Below the pieces are notes generated by a model, which saw only the letters and a program-made list of their open reading frames with translations, was not told the origin of the DNA and ran no database searches. From Paludibacteraceae bacterium (GTDB taxonomy: Bacteria; Bacteroidota; Bacteroidia; Bacteroidales; Paludibacteraceae): 34,099 nucleotides of DNA. The DNA is taken from positions 17,629 to 51,727 of the forward strand of contig CAJOFV010000016.1 in the NCBI GenBank assembly GCA_905233925.1, in the 5' to 3' direction. Below are positions 15,468-24,187 of this stretch, piece after piece. The number at the start of each line of letters is the position of its first letter. Within the stretch, counting starts at the first letter, position 1. Both the position numbers and the translations under genes were made by a program.

Positions 15468-16896
15468 GATACTGGGCATATTGGTTTTGTTTATAGCACT
15501 ACCCGCGATGGCGTGGGAGTGGTGGCCATTGCCTATGGCGGAGCCTGACACCTGCCGCGACAGCGTGCTGTATGTCGGACAATTCTCCGTGCTCACTTCT
15601 ACCGGTGATGCAGCGCCAAGTCTGTTGCACACCAATACAAACGGCAATATATCCTCGCTGCCACACAGTACAAACCTTTCGCTTGGCATTATCAAGCCTG
15701 CCACACGGCCGAACAGGTGGTTTGATTATGACGGAGCCATCGTCTTGACGGGAAGGCTGCAGAGTGCACAACAAACATCGTTCCATAGCCCGAAGCCAGA
15801 AATAACCGGGTACTTCCGCGAACTTTATGCCCACGTACGATTGTATATCGTCGATATTACGGCAGGTATTCATCCGGTATATTACGGCGCGGGAGACCCC
15901 GAACTCACCGGCGGAAGTCTCTGGCTATCCAATAACGCACATCCGATTCCGAGAATCACTGTCGGTTTGGATAACTGGACACCTATCCCCGGATTGTTCG
16001 GCTATGCCGAATTGAAGGGCGGTATTACTCACGGCTGGCTCAATGACAACAACAAAATCGTGAGCAAAACGTTGTTCCACCACAAGTTCATCGGCGGACG
16101 CATCGGCGGCAAACTGCCAATAAACATCAGTTACGAGTTTCACCATGTGGCGCAGTGGGGAGGCTACTCAGACATCTCCGGTGACTTGGGAAACGATTTG
16201 TCCGCATTCAAGAACATTTTCGCCGCAAAAGGCGGCGGTGTGACATCCAATGAACGACTTAATGCACAAGGTAATCACATCTTGAGCCAGCAGCTTTGTC
16301 TGATTGCTAAAGGAAACGGCTGGCAAGTGGATGTCTATTGGCAGGATATGCAGGAAGATGGTCGTCCCCGGTTTATAGGCTGTGGTCAGAATGCCCGTGA
16401 CGGTTTATGGGGTATTCACGCAAGCCAAACACATTGGCGGTATATCTCGGGGCTGACGCTTGAATTTCTTCAGACAACTGACCAGTCCGGGCCATATCAC
16501 GACCGCGACGGATACGTATTCGGCGGCAACGACAATTATTACTATAACATCGTTTATGCCCAGGGATGGACGTATTTCGGACGTTGTATGGGGTCTTCGT
16601 TCTGCTCGCCGCAAAACAATCGCGTAATGGCTTATTTTGCAGGACTGAAAGGCGATATATACGGATTCCGGTACCGTGCTGTTTATACGCATGCAACAAG
16701 TTATGGCACGTACAAAGCGCCGCTCCCGAAACAAACGACAAACGCCTTTCTGCTCGAAGTCAAAAAGCGCGTTCAAAAAGCATGGGATTTGGAATTCGGG
16801 CTCTCGCTGGCAGGCGATGTAGGGGACAAAGAGCATAAAGGAAGTTATGGTTTCATGTTTACCATTACCAAACAAGGACTAATCACAAACTACTAA
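15460..16896 (+). CDS. Wzi-like outer-membrane beta-barrel protein
   Basis: The product has 478 residues and a signal peptide (about 1-18, cut before EWWPLP). A long run of amphipathic, aromatic-rich strands is typical of an outer-membrane barrel. The N-terminal region (NLSLGIIKPATRPNRWFDYD) resembles Bacteroidota proteins annotated as capsule assembly Wzi family; Wzi anchors capsule polysaccharide at the cell surface. The only start that keeps the signal peptide is TTG 15460, since an in-frame stop lies just upstream at 15442. It overlaps the Kelch gene stop by 8 nt. The context of LPS and glycan genes fits a surface-polysaccharide role, which remains an inference. Confidence 0.82.
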   Translation: MNRILGILVLFIALPAMAWEWWPLPMAEPDTCRDSVLYVGQFSVLTSTGDAAPSLLHTNTNGNISSLPHSTNLSLGIIKPATRPNRWFDYDGAIVLTGRLQSAQQTSFHSPKPEITGYFRELYAHVRLYIVDITAGIHPVYYGAGDPELTGGSLWLSNNAHPIPRITVGLDNWTPIPGLFGYAELKGGITHGWLNDNNKIVSKTLFHHKFIGGRIGGKLPINISYEFHHVAQWGGYSDISGDLGNDLSAFKNIFAAKGGGVTSNERLNAQGNHILSQQLCLIAKGNGWQVDVYWQDMQEDGRPRFIGCGQNARDGLWGIHASQTHWRYISGLTLEFLQTTDQSGPYHDRDGYVFGGNDNYYYNIVYAQGWTYFGRCMGSSFCSPQNNRVMAYFAGLKGDIYGFRYRAVYTHATSYGTYKAPLPKQTTNAFLLEVKKRVQKAWDLEFGLSLAGDVGDKEHKGSYGFMFTITKQGLITNY

Positions 16897-16900
16897 ATAT

Positions 16901-17506
16901 ATGACTTTTGTAGAAACAGCAAATCAGATTTTTGCACAGGCGGTCAAAGACTACCACAAAACAGATAATGTGGATGCTCCCATTATCAATCCTTACCAAT
17001 CAGGCACTATTGAAGCCGATTTGTATCTCAAGAACTGGATTGATGTCGTGCAATGGCATCTCGAAGATATTATTCGTGACCCGCAGATTGATCCGGTAGA
17101 AGCGTTGGCGTTGAAACGCAGGATTGACCATAGTAATCAGGAGCGCACAGATCTTGTAGAGCGCATCGACTCTTACTTCTGGGAGCAGTTTCACCATGTG
17201 CAACCGAAAGCAGGATCCCGTATTAACACGGAAAGTCCCGCTTGGGCAATTGACCGTCTCAGTATTCTGCACGTCAAACTATGGCATATGCAGGAGCAAG
17301 TAGACCGCAAAGATGTCAGCATGGAGCAACATGAGAAGTGTGTCGCCAAAATGGCAGTACTCAAAGAGCAACTGTCCGACATGACGACTTCCATCAGCCA
17401 ACTCCTTGCAGACTATGCCGATGGCACTCGTATCATGAAGGTCTATCGCCAGATGAAAATGTACAATGATCCGAGTCTCAATCCGGTACTCTACGGCAAG
17501 AAGTAA
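16901..17506 (+). CDS. DUF4254 family protein
   Basis: The 201-residue product is soluble, without a signal peptide, and mainly helical. It matches the DUF4254 pattern as I know it: DYHKTDNVDAPIINPY near the start, NWIDVVQWHLEDIIRDP, then SPAWAIDRLSILHVKLWHM, and an end in NPVLYGKK. DUF4254 genes are regularly paired with family 9 glycosyltransferases in Bacteroidota, and here a GT9 fragment starts immediately after the stop codon. A role in sugar transfer or as a GT9 partner is therefore inferred; no biochemical activity is known to me. Confidence 0.87.
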   Translation: MTFVETANQIFAQAVKDYHKTDNVDAPIINPYQSGTIEADLYLKNWIDVVQWHLEDIIRDPQIDPVEALALKRRIDHSNQERTDLVERIDSYFWEQFHHVQPKAGSRINTESPAWAIDRLSILHVKLWHMQEQVDRKDVSMEQHEKCVAKMAVLKEQLSDMTTSISQLLADYADGTRIMKVYRQMKMYNDPSLNPVLYGKK

Positions 17507-17935
17507 GTGAAGCGCGTGCTTGTCATACGGTTTTCGGCATTAGGCGATGTGGCTATGCTGGCAGCGGTACTCAACGGTATTGCCTTGACTTCGGACACAG
17601 AAATAGCCGTGCTCTCACGACAGCAAATGGCTCCGTTGTTTACCGGTGTCCGGTTCTATGGAGCAAATCTCAAAGGCCGCCACAAAGGTATTAAAGGATT
17701 GAATATGCTCCTGCAAGACATTGATTACAAGCAGTTCGATGCCGTCATTGACTGCCACAATGTGCTTCGGAGCCGCTATCTTGACATGCGTTTCCGTTTG
17801 GCAGGTAAACGCGTCACTATAATGACCAAAGCCCGCTTTGCAAAATGGTGGTTGACATGCCGGTGGAACAAGCACAAAAAAGCACTCGTCCCGATGCCGG
17901 ATCGTTACCGCCAGACTATTGTTAAAACATTATAA
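17507..17935 (+). CDS. N-terminal half of a family 9 glycosyltransferase (split gene)
   Basis: The 142 residues match the N-terminal Rossmann domain of GT9 (heptosyltransferase-like) enzymes: KRVLVIRFSALGDVAMLAAV, then GANLKGRHKGIKGLNMLL, AVIDCHNVLRSRYLDMRFRL, ending in MPDRYRQTIVKTL. It starts at GTG directly after the DUF4254 stop (TAAGTG). The C-terminal Rossmann domain is missing here and is found at 20445, after lysC and lysA. Alone it lacks the nucleotide-sugar domain, so it can act only if it pairs with the other half. Roughly 40 residues of linker present in relatives, from memory, are absent from both halves. Confidence 0.85.
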   Translation: MKRVLVIRFSALGDVAMLAAVLNGIALTSDTEIAVLSRQQMAPLFTGVRFYGANLKGRHKGIKGLNMLLQDIDYKQFDAVIDCHNVLRSRYLDMRFRLAGKRVTIMTKARFAKWWLTCRWNKHKKALVPMPDRYRQTIVKTL

Positions 17936-17947
17936 ATTATACAACAC

Positions 17948-19237
17948 ATGAAAGTTCTAAAATTCGGAGGCACCAGTGTCGGTTCGGCCGCCCGTATGAA
18001 AGCAGTGGCAGAATTAGTGGCAGACGGTGAACAGAAAATAATTGTTTTGTCCGCTATGTCCGGCACTACGAACCAGTTGTTACAGATGGCTGAATATATC
18101 CGTGTCGGCAACGCCAGCGGTGCAACAGATACAATGAATATATTGGAAAAGAAGTACCGCGCCGAGTGCGAAGGGCTCGGGATAGACTATGCCGTTCTTA
18201 AGCCGTTCTTCAGCACGTTGCGTCGCCGATGCTTACAGCCGTTTACGCCACAGGTAGAAAAAGACATCGTCAGTTACGGAGAACTGATTTCCACCACCAT
18301 GATGACCACCTACATGGTGCAGCAGGGGCTTGACGCAGCATTAATGCCGGCTTTGGACTACATGCGTCTCAACAACGACGGAGAGCCTGATATGCTTCTG
18401 ACCGAACGTCTATTGCGCGAGCAATTGGCACAAACAGGCGAACATCTTTACATCATCACACAAGGGTTCATTTGCCGCAACACGGAAGGACAGATTGATA
18501 ATCTCCGCCGAGGCGGCAGTGATTATACCGCCTCCATTGTCGGCGCGATTTTGGAAGTGGACGAAATACAGATTTGGACGGACATTGACGGTATTCACAA
18601 CAATGACCCGCGTTATGTGGAAGGCACAAAACCTTTGCGGAACCTCAGTTTCGACGAGGCGGCGGAGTTGGCGTATTTCGGAGCGAAGATTCTGCACCCG
18701 ACTTGTATTTTGCCTGCAAAAATGCACAACGTTCCTGTCCGCCTGCTCAATACAATGGAGCCTTCCGCGCCGGGCACATATATTGACAACCACACATCTT
18801 CCGGTACCATTAAAGCCGTGGCCGCCAAAGATGGTATCTACGCCGTACGTGTACAGTCTGACCGGATGTTGATGGCATACGGTTTCCTGAGCCGCGTATT
18901 CAAAGTCTTTGAGCAATACCGCACCGCTATTGACCTTATTACCACGTCCGAGGTGGCAGTCTCAATGTCTGTGGATAACGACAGCCATTTGAAGGAGATT
19001 TTGGCGGAACTGCGCACGCTGGGCACAGTATCGGTGGAGGGCAATATGAGCATTATCTCTGTCGTCGGTGATTTGCGCCCGAACAATCAAGGTTTGGAAT
19101 CGCTTGTCATTACGGCTCTCAAGGATATTCCTATTCGTATGATTAGTTATGGCGGATCTGACCATAATATCTCCCTGTTGGTATCTTCGGATAACAAAGT
19201 GAAAGCACTTCAGGCATTAAGCCGTTGTCTCTTCTAA
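17948..19237 (+). CDS. lysC: aspartate kinase
   Basis: Aspartate kinase makes aspartyl phosphate, the first step toward lysine, diaminopimelate, threonine and methionine. The 429-residue product has the catalytic N-terminal signature KFGGTSVGS, the middle motifs RGGSDYTAS and WTDIDGIHNNDPR, and two C-terminal ACT domains (about 300-429) for feedback control. The length is normal for a monofunctional enzyme. It starts 12 nt after the GT9 N half. Its stop at 19237 lies 14 nt before the lysA ATG. The lysC-lysA pairing is common in Bacteroidales; its location inside a GT9 gene is not. Confidence 0.96.
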   Translation: MKVLKFGGTSVGSAARMKAVAELVADGEQKIIVLSAMSGTTNQLLQMAEYIRVGNASGATDTMNILEKKYRAECEGLGIDYAVLKPFFSTLRRRCLQPFTPQVEKDIVSYGELISTTMMTTYMVQQGLDAALMPALDYMRLNNDGEPDMLLTERLLREQLAQTGEHLYIITQGFICRNTEGQIDNLRRGGSDYTASIVGAILEVDEIQIWTDIDGIHNNDPRYVEGTKPLRNLSFDEAAELAYFGAKILHPTCILPAKMHNVPVRLLNTMEPSAPGTYIDNHTSSGTIKAVAAKDGIYAVRVQSDRMLMAYGFLSRVFKVFEQYRTAIDLITTSEVAVSMSVDNDSHLKEILAELRTLGTVSVEGNMSIISVVGDLRPNNQGLESLVITALKDIPIRMISYGGSDHNISLLVSSDNKVKALQALSRCLF

Positions 19238-19251
19238 AACTTGTATGCCCT

Positions 19252-20445
19252 ATGATGGTTGGTCAATTTCCGGTAAAACAGTTAAGCCAGTTTGCTACTC
19301 CGTATTACTATTACGACATGGATGTGCTGCGCGAAACGCTGCAAGTCATGCGTAGTGAATCGCAAGATTCTAATTGGCATGTGCACTATGCCATAAAGGC
19401 CTGTGCTACTGATGCCATACTTAAAACGATTGCGGCGAGCGGCGTGGGCGCAGATTGTGTAAGCGGAGGAGAAGTCCGTGCGGCTATTAATGCCGGTTTT
19501 CCGGCAGACAAGATTGTGTTTGCCGGTGTCGCAAAAATGGACAGCGAAATACAGTACGCACTGGAACAAGGCATATTGTGTTTTAATGTCGAGTCCACGG
19601 AAGAACTGGCAGTTATAAGCCAGTTGGCTGGCAATATGGGGACTCGCGCACGCGTATGCCTGCGTGTGAACCCGAATGTGGATGCACATACGCACGCAAA
19701 AATAACAACCGGATTAAGTGAAAACAAGTTCGGTATTCCTTTGCGTTTTCTGGCAGATGCCGTGCGTCTGTGCTACCGTCTGCCTAATGTTGTTTTTCTC
19801 GGGCTGCATTTTCATATTGGCTCACAGATTACCGATATGCAGCCTTTTGAGCAACTTGCTCAAAAAATCAACCAATTAGTCACTGATGTTGAGCAGCTGA
19901 CGTGCATAGACGAGTTCGGCAACAACGTACAGGCAGTTGTTACACACATCAACGTCGGCGGAGGATTGGGAATCTTGTACGAACATCCCAACCACTTCCC
20001 TATTCCGAATTTTAAGGCGTATTTTGCCACGTGGCGCAACGGTATTTCGCTGCGTCCTAATCAGCACCTGCACTTCGAACTCGGGCGTTCCATCGTCGCA
20101 CAGTGTGGCAACCTGATAACCCGTGTGCTGTATGTCAAGCACGGCGAAAACAAGCAGTTCGCCATTGTGGATGCCGGTATGACAGACCTTATCCGTCCTG
20201 CTTTATATGGTGCTTTCCACCGCGTAGAGAACCTCACGCACCCGGATGACGAAGAGCAGTTGTACGATATCGTCGGCCCAATTTGCGAATCAAGCGATGT
20301 CTTTGTGCAGGGCTATAAAATTGCGGCAGTACAGCGAGGCGATATCCTGGCCATGCGTAGCGCCGGTGCTTACGGCGAGATAATGGCGTCACAATATAAT
20401 CTCCGACGCCTGCCCGGACATGTAATTTCTGATGACGTTCAATAA
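19252..20445 (+). CDS. lysA: diaminopimelate decarboxylase
   Basis: This PLP enzyme makes L-lysine from meso-diaminopimelate. From ATG 19252 it has 397 residues; the track start at TTG 19225 lies inside lysC and is unlikely. The PLP lysine is in VHYAIKACATDA. Further motifs are GADCVSGGEVRAAI, LGLHFHIGSQI, the glycine loop VGGGLGI, and ICESSDVF with the active-site Cys. The end (YGEIMASQYNLR plus a short tail) is natural for the family, so lysA is complete. The stop overlaps the next start as TAATG, coupling the GT9 C half to lysA translation. Confidence 0.96.
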   Translation: MMVGQFPVKQLSQFATPYYYYDMDVLRETLQVMRSESQDSNWHVHYAIKACATDAILKTIAASGVGADCVSGGEVRAAINAGFPADKIVFAGVAKMDSEIQYALEQGILCFNVESTEELAVISQLAGNMGTRARVCLRVNPNVDAHTHAKITTGLSENKFGIPLRFLADAVRLCYRLPNVVFLGLHFHIGSQITDMQPFEQLAQKINQLVTDVEQLTCIDEFGNNVQAVVTHINVGGGLGILYEHPNHFPIPNFKAYFATWRNGISLRPNQHLHFELGRSIVAQCGNLITRVLYVKHGENKQFAIVDAGMTDLIRPALYGAFHRVENLTHPDDEEQLYDIVGPICESSDVFVQGYKIAAVQRGDILAMRSAGAYGEIMASQYNLRRLPGHVISDDVQ

Positions 20446-20942
20446 TGCCCCAACACAAGAGCAACATAGGAATAGCACCGTTTGCCGCACACAAGGGCAA
20501 AATCTACCCACTTGAAAAAATGGAGCAGGTTGTTGCCGCCTTGAGCAAATCCGGCGAGAAAATTTACCTCTTCGGCGGGGGAGAAGAAGAAGTCTCCATC
20601 TTGGAATCATGGGCTGCAAAATATCCGAATACCGAATGTGTGGCGGGCAAAATGTCTATGTCTGAAGAGCTGGAACTGATTCGCTCGCTCCGCGTTATGA
20701 TAACGATGGATTCCAGCAACATGCACCTTGCCTCTTTGGTCGGCACACGCGTTGTCAGCGTCTGGGGAGCCACCCACCCGATGGCAGGATTTCTGGGCGT
20801 CGGGCAAAAGGAAGAAGACTGTATTCAGCGAAACTTACCTTGCCGGCCTTGTAGCATTTATGGCAATAAGCCCTGCCGGTTCGGTGATTATCGCTGCCTG
20901 AATATTGACCCGCAAACAATAATCGAACGTGTTGGTCGTTAA
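20445..20942 (+). CDS. C-terminal half of a family 9 glycosyltransferase (split gene)
   Basis: The 165 residues match the C-terminal, nucleotide-sugar-binding Rossmann domain of GT9 enzymes: IGIAPFAAHKGKIYPLEKM at the start, YLFGGGEEE, MDSSNMHLASLVGTRVVS, WGATHPMAGF, and the Cys-rich end LPCRPCSIYGNKPCRFGDY. It begins exactly at the first strand of that domain, with an ATG overlapping the lysA stop (TAATG). It is open throughout and overlaps the next gene by 14 nt. Both conservation and coupling suggest the half is still translated. It probably pairs with the product of 17507; a decaying gene is the alternative. Confidence 0.85.
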   Translation: MPQHKSNIGIAPFAAHKGKIYPLEKMEQVVAALSKSGEKIYLFGGGEEEVSILESWAAKYPNTECVAGKMSMSEELELIRSLRVMITMDSSNMHLASLVGTRVVSVWGATHPMAGFLGVGQKEEDCIQRNLPCRPCSIYGNKPCRFGDYRCLNIDPQTIIERVGR

Positions 20943-21654
20943 TCCTAAATATGAGCACTTGCGCAGTTGGCTGGAACAACTGCCACATATTTTTTCCCGT
21001 CAAGGCGAAATTATTTACGACGCTCGTAATCAAATCCGTCTGATTGATACGGAATTACCTGGCGGCATCAAACTATGCGTCAAGCGCTTTCATCGTCCGG
21101 CTCTTGGGAACAGACTCGCCTATGCATATTTCCGCCAGCCGAAAGCCAAACGCGCTTATGAGAATGCCCGCCGTTTGGAAGAATGCGGTATCGGCACTCC
21201 CACCCCCGTAGCCTACCTTTTGCAGGAGAACCGTTTGGGCTGGCTTGGCGAATCATATCTTGTAACGGAAGTCAGTCCGCTCAAGCGAAACTTCTATGAG
21301 TTCCGTGCACATGGGACTGAGGGCTACGAGCACATTATCCGCCAGTTTGCGCAGTTTACGGCAAACATGCACAGCAAGAACATCCTTCACAAGGATTATT
21401 CGCCGGGAAATATTCTCTTCGACCTTGACGAAAAAGGAAATGCCCGCTTTGAGTTGGTGGATATCAACAGAATGCGTTTCGGCAAACCGGTCGGCTTGCG
21501 TGCTGCCTGCCGCAACTTCTGCCGCTTGTGGGGAAAAGAAGATTTCTTTGTGTTGCTGGCCGAAACATACGCAGAAGCACGGGGATTTGATAAGGCACAA
21601 TGCCGTCGCTTGACCATCAAGTATTGGCGGCGTTTTTGGAGATTTCGCAAATAG
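20929..21654 (+). CDS. LPS core (InaA/Kdo-type) kinase
   Basis: The 241-residue product is a small protein-kinase-fold enzyme like those that phosphorylate LPS core sugars. The catalytic loop is HKDYSPGNILFD (HxDxxxxN), and the metal-binding Asp is in ELVDINRMRF. An earlier Lys in IKLCVKRFHRP fits the ATP-binding position. There is no signal peptide, so it acts at the cytoplasmic face. The start is GTG 20929 or TTG 20932, both overlapping the GT9 C half by about 14 nt; no in-frame ATG exists nearby. The sugar target is unknown, but placement between glycosyltransferases supports core modification. Confidence 0.85.
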   Translation: MLVVNPKYEHLRSWLEQLPHIFSRQGEIIYDARNQIRLIDTELPGGIKLCVKRFHRPALGNRLAYAYFRQPKAKRAYENARRLEECGIGTPTPVAYLLQENRLGWLGESYLVTEVSPLKRNFYEFRAHGTEGYEHIIRQFAQFTANMHSKNILHKDYSPGNILFDLDEKGNARFELVDINRMRFGKPVGLRAACRNFCRLWGKEDFFVLLAETYAEARGFDKAQCRRLTIKYWRRFWRFRK

Positions 21655-21657
21655 CAA

Positions 21658-22758
21658 ATGGTTGTACTGCATCACATAGCATCGCCGTTCTGGGGCGGAG
21701 GAGAGCAATATATCTCCGACCTCTGCAACGCTTTGGTGAAACAGCACCACATGCGCTTTGTGTTTGTTTGTCAACCGGACACACCGGACGACCTTATTGC
21801 CCGTTGGCAGAATCTTGGTACAGTTTACCCCCTTTACCCGCACACTAAAAACGGCAAATTCGATTATTGTGAAGCATGGCACTTGTCGCGCATCATCCGC
21901 CGCGAGCATGTGGATGTACTGCATGTACACAACCTGAAAGAATATTTTGTGAGTGTTTACGCCAAAATCCTCTGTAGCAAGCCTCTGCACCTGATTGCGA
22001 CACAGCACCTTGTTGCTCCGGCGAAGCACAAAAGATCATGGCTTTGGGCTTATCGGCACTTTGATGCATTCATCTTCGTGTCTCAAAAAGTGGCGGACAC
22101 TTTCCTTTGTAATGCAGCCGTTCGTCGCAGTTGCCGCCGCACGGCAGTTATTCACAATAGCATCTTCGTTCCCGAAATGCCCAACATTGAACCGACCTTG
22201 CGGCATGAACTCGGTATCACTGACGACCTGCCATTAGTCCTTTATCATGGTCGCATTTGCGCGGAGAAAGGCATTATACAACTCCTCCAAGCTATCGCCG
22301 GTTCGTTCTCGCGCAAATACATCCTTATCCTTGCGGGCGAAGTGGCAGAGGCCGACCATGAAGCATTTGAAGCTATTCTGGCACACCCTGCCTTACAAGG
22401 CTATATCTTCCACCTCGGCTTCCGTACGGACATAGCCTCCCTCATTACCCAATGCGACTTGGGGGTTGTTCCGTCCATTGTGCCTGAGGCAGCGTCTCTG
22501 TCGCTACTGGAACACATGTCACTCGGGACGGCTGTCATTTCTTCTAACTCCGGCGCACAGCCTGAGTTCGCGAGGGACGGCAAAGAAGCCGTCATTTTAC
22601 CTGCAGGCGACTGGGAAAAATGGATTACTGCCATTGAGCGGCTATGTGCCGACAAGCCCTACCGTCAAACTTTAGGTGCAGCTGCACGCAAACGCATCGA
22701 ACAGGACTTCAACTACAACCGTTTGGTTCAACAAATATATGACCTTTATGCCTACTGA
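21658..22758 (+). CDS. family 4 glycosyltransferase
   Basis: The 366-residue product is a GT-B fold transferase of family 4, likely adding a sugar to the LPS or lipo-oligosaccharide core on the cytoplasmic face. The N-terminal domain has a glycine-rich loop SPFWGGGEQYISDL and VLHVHNLKEY. The C-terminal domain has VLYHGRICAEKGI and the donor-binding E-x7-E motif in PEAASLSLLEHM. It starts 3 nt after the kinase stop and its end overlaps the ligase-like gene by about 11 nt. Sugar donor and acceptor cannot be told from sequence. Confidence 0.9.
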   Translation: MVVLHHIASPFWGGGEQYISDLCNALVKQHHMRFVFVCQPDTPDDLIARWQNLGTVYPLYPHTKNGKFDYCEAWHLSRIIRREHVDVLHVHNLKEYFVSVYAKILCSKPLHLIATQHLVAPAKHKRSWLWAYRHFDAFIFVSQKVADTFLCNAAVRRSCRRTAVIHNSIFVPEMPNIEPTLRHELGITDDLPLVLYHGRICAEKGIIQLLQAIAGSFSRKYILILAGEVAEADHEAFEAILAHPALQGYIFHLGFRTDIASLITQCDLGVVPSIVPEAASLSLLEHMSLGTAVISSNSGAQPEFARDGKEAVILPAGDWEKWITAIERLCADKPYRQTLGAAARKRIEQDFNYNRLVQQIYDLYAY

Positions 22759-24187
22759 AAAACGCCTTGATATCAAAGCCTTGTTAACCAATAACATTTA
22801 TGTTTTGGCCGGCGTAGGAAGTTTGCTGCTGTGGTGGCTGGTTTGTCATTTCATCAAACCCGAGACGCCTATATTCTTCAATGAATGTACGGAAGAATAC
22901 CCCGTTTACATGTGGTTTGTTTCCTTGGCGGCATTGTCCGTTCCTGTCATTGCGTATCTTTGCAGCAAGTCGTTCCGTGCTTTGCCGTGGACGCAGCAAT
23001 TACTCTCTGTCGGGTTAGTCTTGCTTTTGGCATCGGTGGTGCACCGCCCCCGGACATATTTGGATGCACAGGTCATTTTCTTTGTGTGTACATTGGTTGC
23101 ATTCGCTTTTGACAAACAACGCCGGTTCAACTGGCCGTCCCTGTTCCAGATTACGATGATTCTTTACTTTACGTGGGTAGCCTTGAGTATGCTTTGGACA
23201 ACCGACAAGCACGACGGACAGCATTTCCTTAACCATTTGGTTCCGGTACTTGCCTACCCGATAGCATTTCTGTTCATTCATACTGATAAGGATAATTTCC
23301 AAGCCCTGTTGCTGGTCTTTGTACGGGTAGCCCTTATTGCCTGCCTTCTTTCTGTCGGGTGTGGCATCTACGAAGCCGCACGGGGAGGCGTTCCCTGCAC
23401 TGTTTTTCTCGAGCTCAAGAAGTTCCTCTTCCTGAATCTTATTCCGGTCTATAATGTTGTCTTTGCCTGGAGCGGAGCATGCCATCCGTCTTATAACGCC
23501 ATTTGGATTACAGCCACCGCTGCAGCGCTCTTTTATTTGCGGGACAAGCAACGCCTTTCCGCCCTTGAGACAGGTTATGGCTGTCTTCTGACCTTATTGG
23601 TGCTCATTATATCGCAAAGCCGTGTCGGTTTCGTCATGTGGGTCATTGTTTGCTTCGCGGGCGTGATTTATCTTCTCCGCAACAGCAAAGTCAAGCTCGC
23701 TATTGCATTAACGGTTTTCCTCCTGCTTTTGGCGGGCATTTTGATAGCCAACCCGATGTGGTCGCACAATTTCACGGAAGATTACAGCCGCTCAAGGCTT
23801 TTCAAAATCGCGCAAGATTATATCGCCGTCACACCGTGGTATGGAACCGGCATAGGCAGCTTGACTTACGCGCATGTAGAGGAAGTTATCGGCTACGAAT
23901 TCCAAAAGTGGTGGCCGGACTACGCAACGGCAACGGCTTTCTACCCGCATAACCAGTTCCTCGGCGACTGGATGCAGACCGGCGTTGCCGGACTCATTCT
24001 TCTGATAGTCATGTTGCTGTCGGTGTTCTACAATGCCTTCCGCACACGACGTTATCTGCCGTTTGTTTTCACGCTCGCCTTGCTGCCGCTCATGCTTATT
24101 GAAATGCCCTTCCGTTTTTTAGCCGGCTCAACGATAATCGCTTTGTCCTGGTGCTTTACACTTTGCAATTATGAAGATACTCATTGA
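22748..24187 (+). CDS. O-antigen ligase / Wzy-like membrane protein
   Basis: About 479 residues with roughly 11-12 membrane helices and one larger external loop before the last helices, the plan of WaaL/Wzy_C proteins. These join O-polysaccharide to lipid A-core, or polymerise repeat units, at the periplasmic face. The conserved-looking segment SQSRVGFVMWV and the later loop GTGIGSLTYAHVEE with HNQFLGDWMQTG fit the Wzy_C domain. The track start at 22676 is buried in the previous gene; ATG 22748 (or 22739) gives a short overlap and is preferred. It overlaps the next GT4 by 17 nt. Ligase versus polymerase cannot be decided here. Confidence 0.85.
   Translation: MPTEKRLDIKALLTNNIYVLAGVGSLLLWWLVCHFIKPETPIFFNECTEEYPVYMWFVSLAALSVPVIAYLCSKSFRALPWTQQLLSVGLVLLLASVVHRPRTYLDAQVIFFVCTLVAFAFDKQRRFNWPSLFQITMILYFTWVALSMLWTTDKHDGQHFLNHLVPVLAYPIAFLFIHTDKDNFQALLLVFVRVALIACLLSVGCGIYEAARGGVPCTVFLELKKFLFLNLIPVYNVVFAWSGACHPSYNAIWITATAAALFYLRDKQRLSALETGYGCLLTLLVLIISQSRVGFVMWVIVCFAGVIYLLRNSKVKLAIALTVFLLLLAGILIANPMWSHNFTEDYSRSRLFKIAQDYIAVTPWYGTGIGSLTYAHVEEVIGYEFQKWWPDYATATAFYPHNQFLGDWMQTGVAGLILLIVMLLSVFYNAFRTRRYLPFVFTLALLPLMLIEMPFRFLAGSTIIALSWCFTLCNYEDTH

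Noticed and set aside
17936-20450. Mobile element carrying lysC-lysA
   Set aside because: No transposase, integrase or terminal inverted repeat is present; only a 7-bp direct repeat was found, too short to prove transposition.
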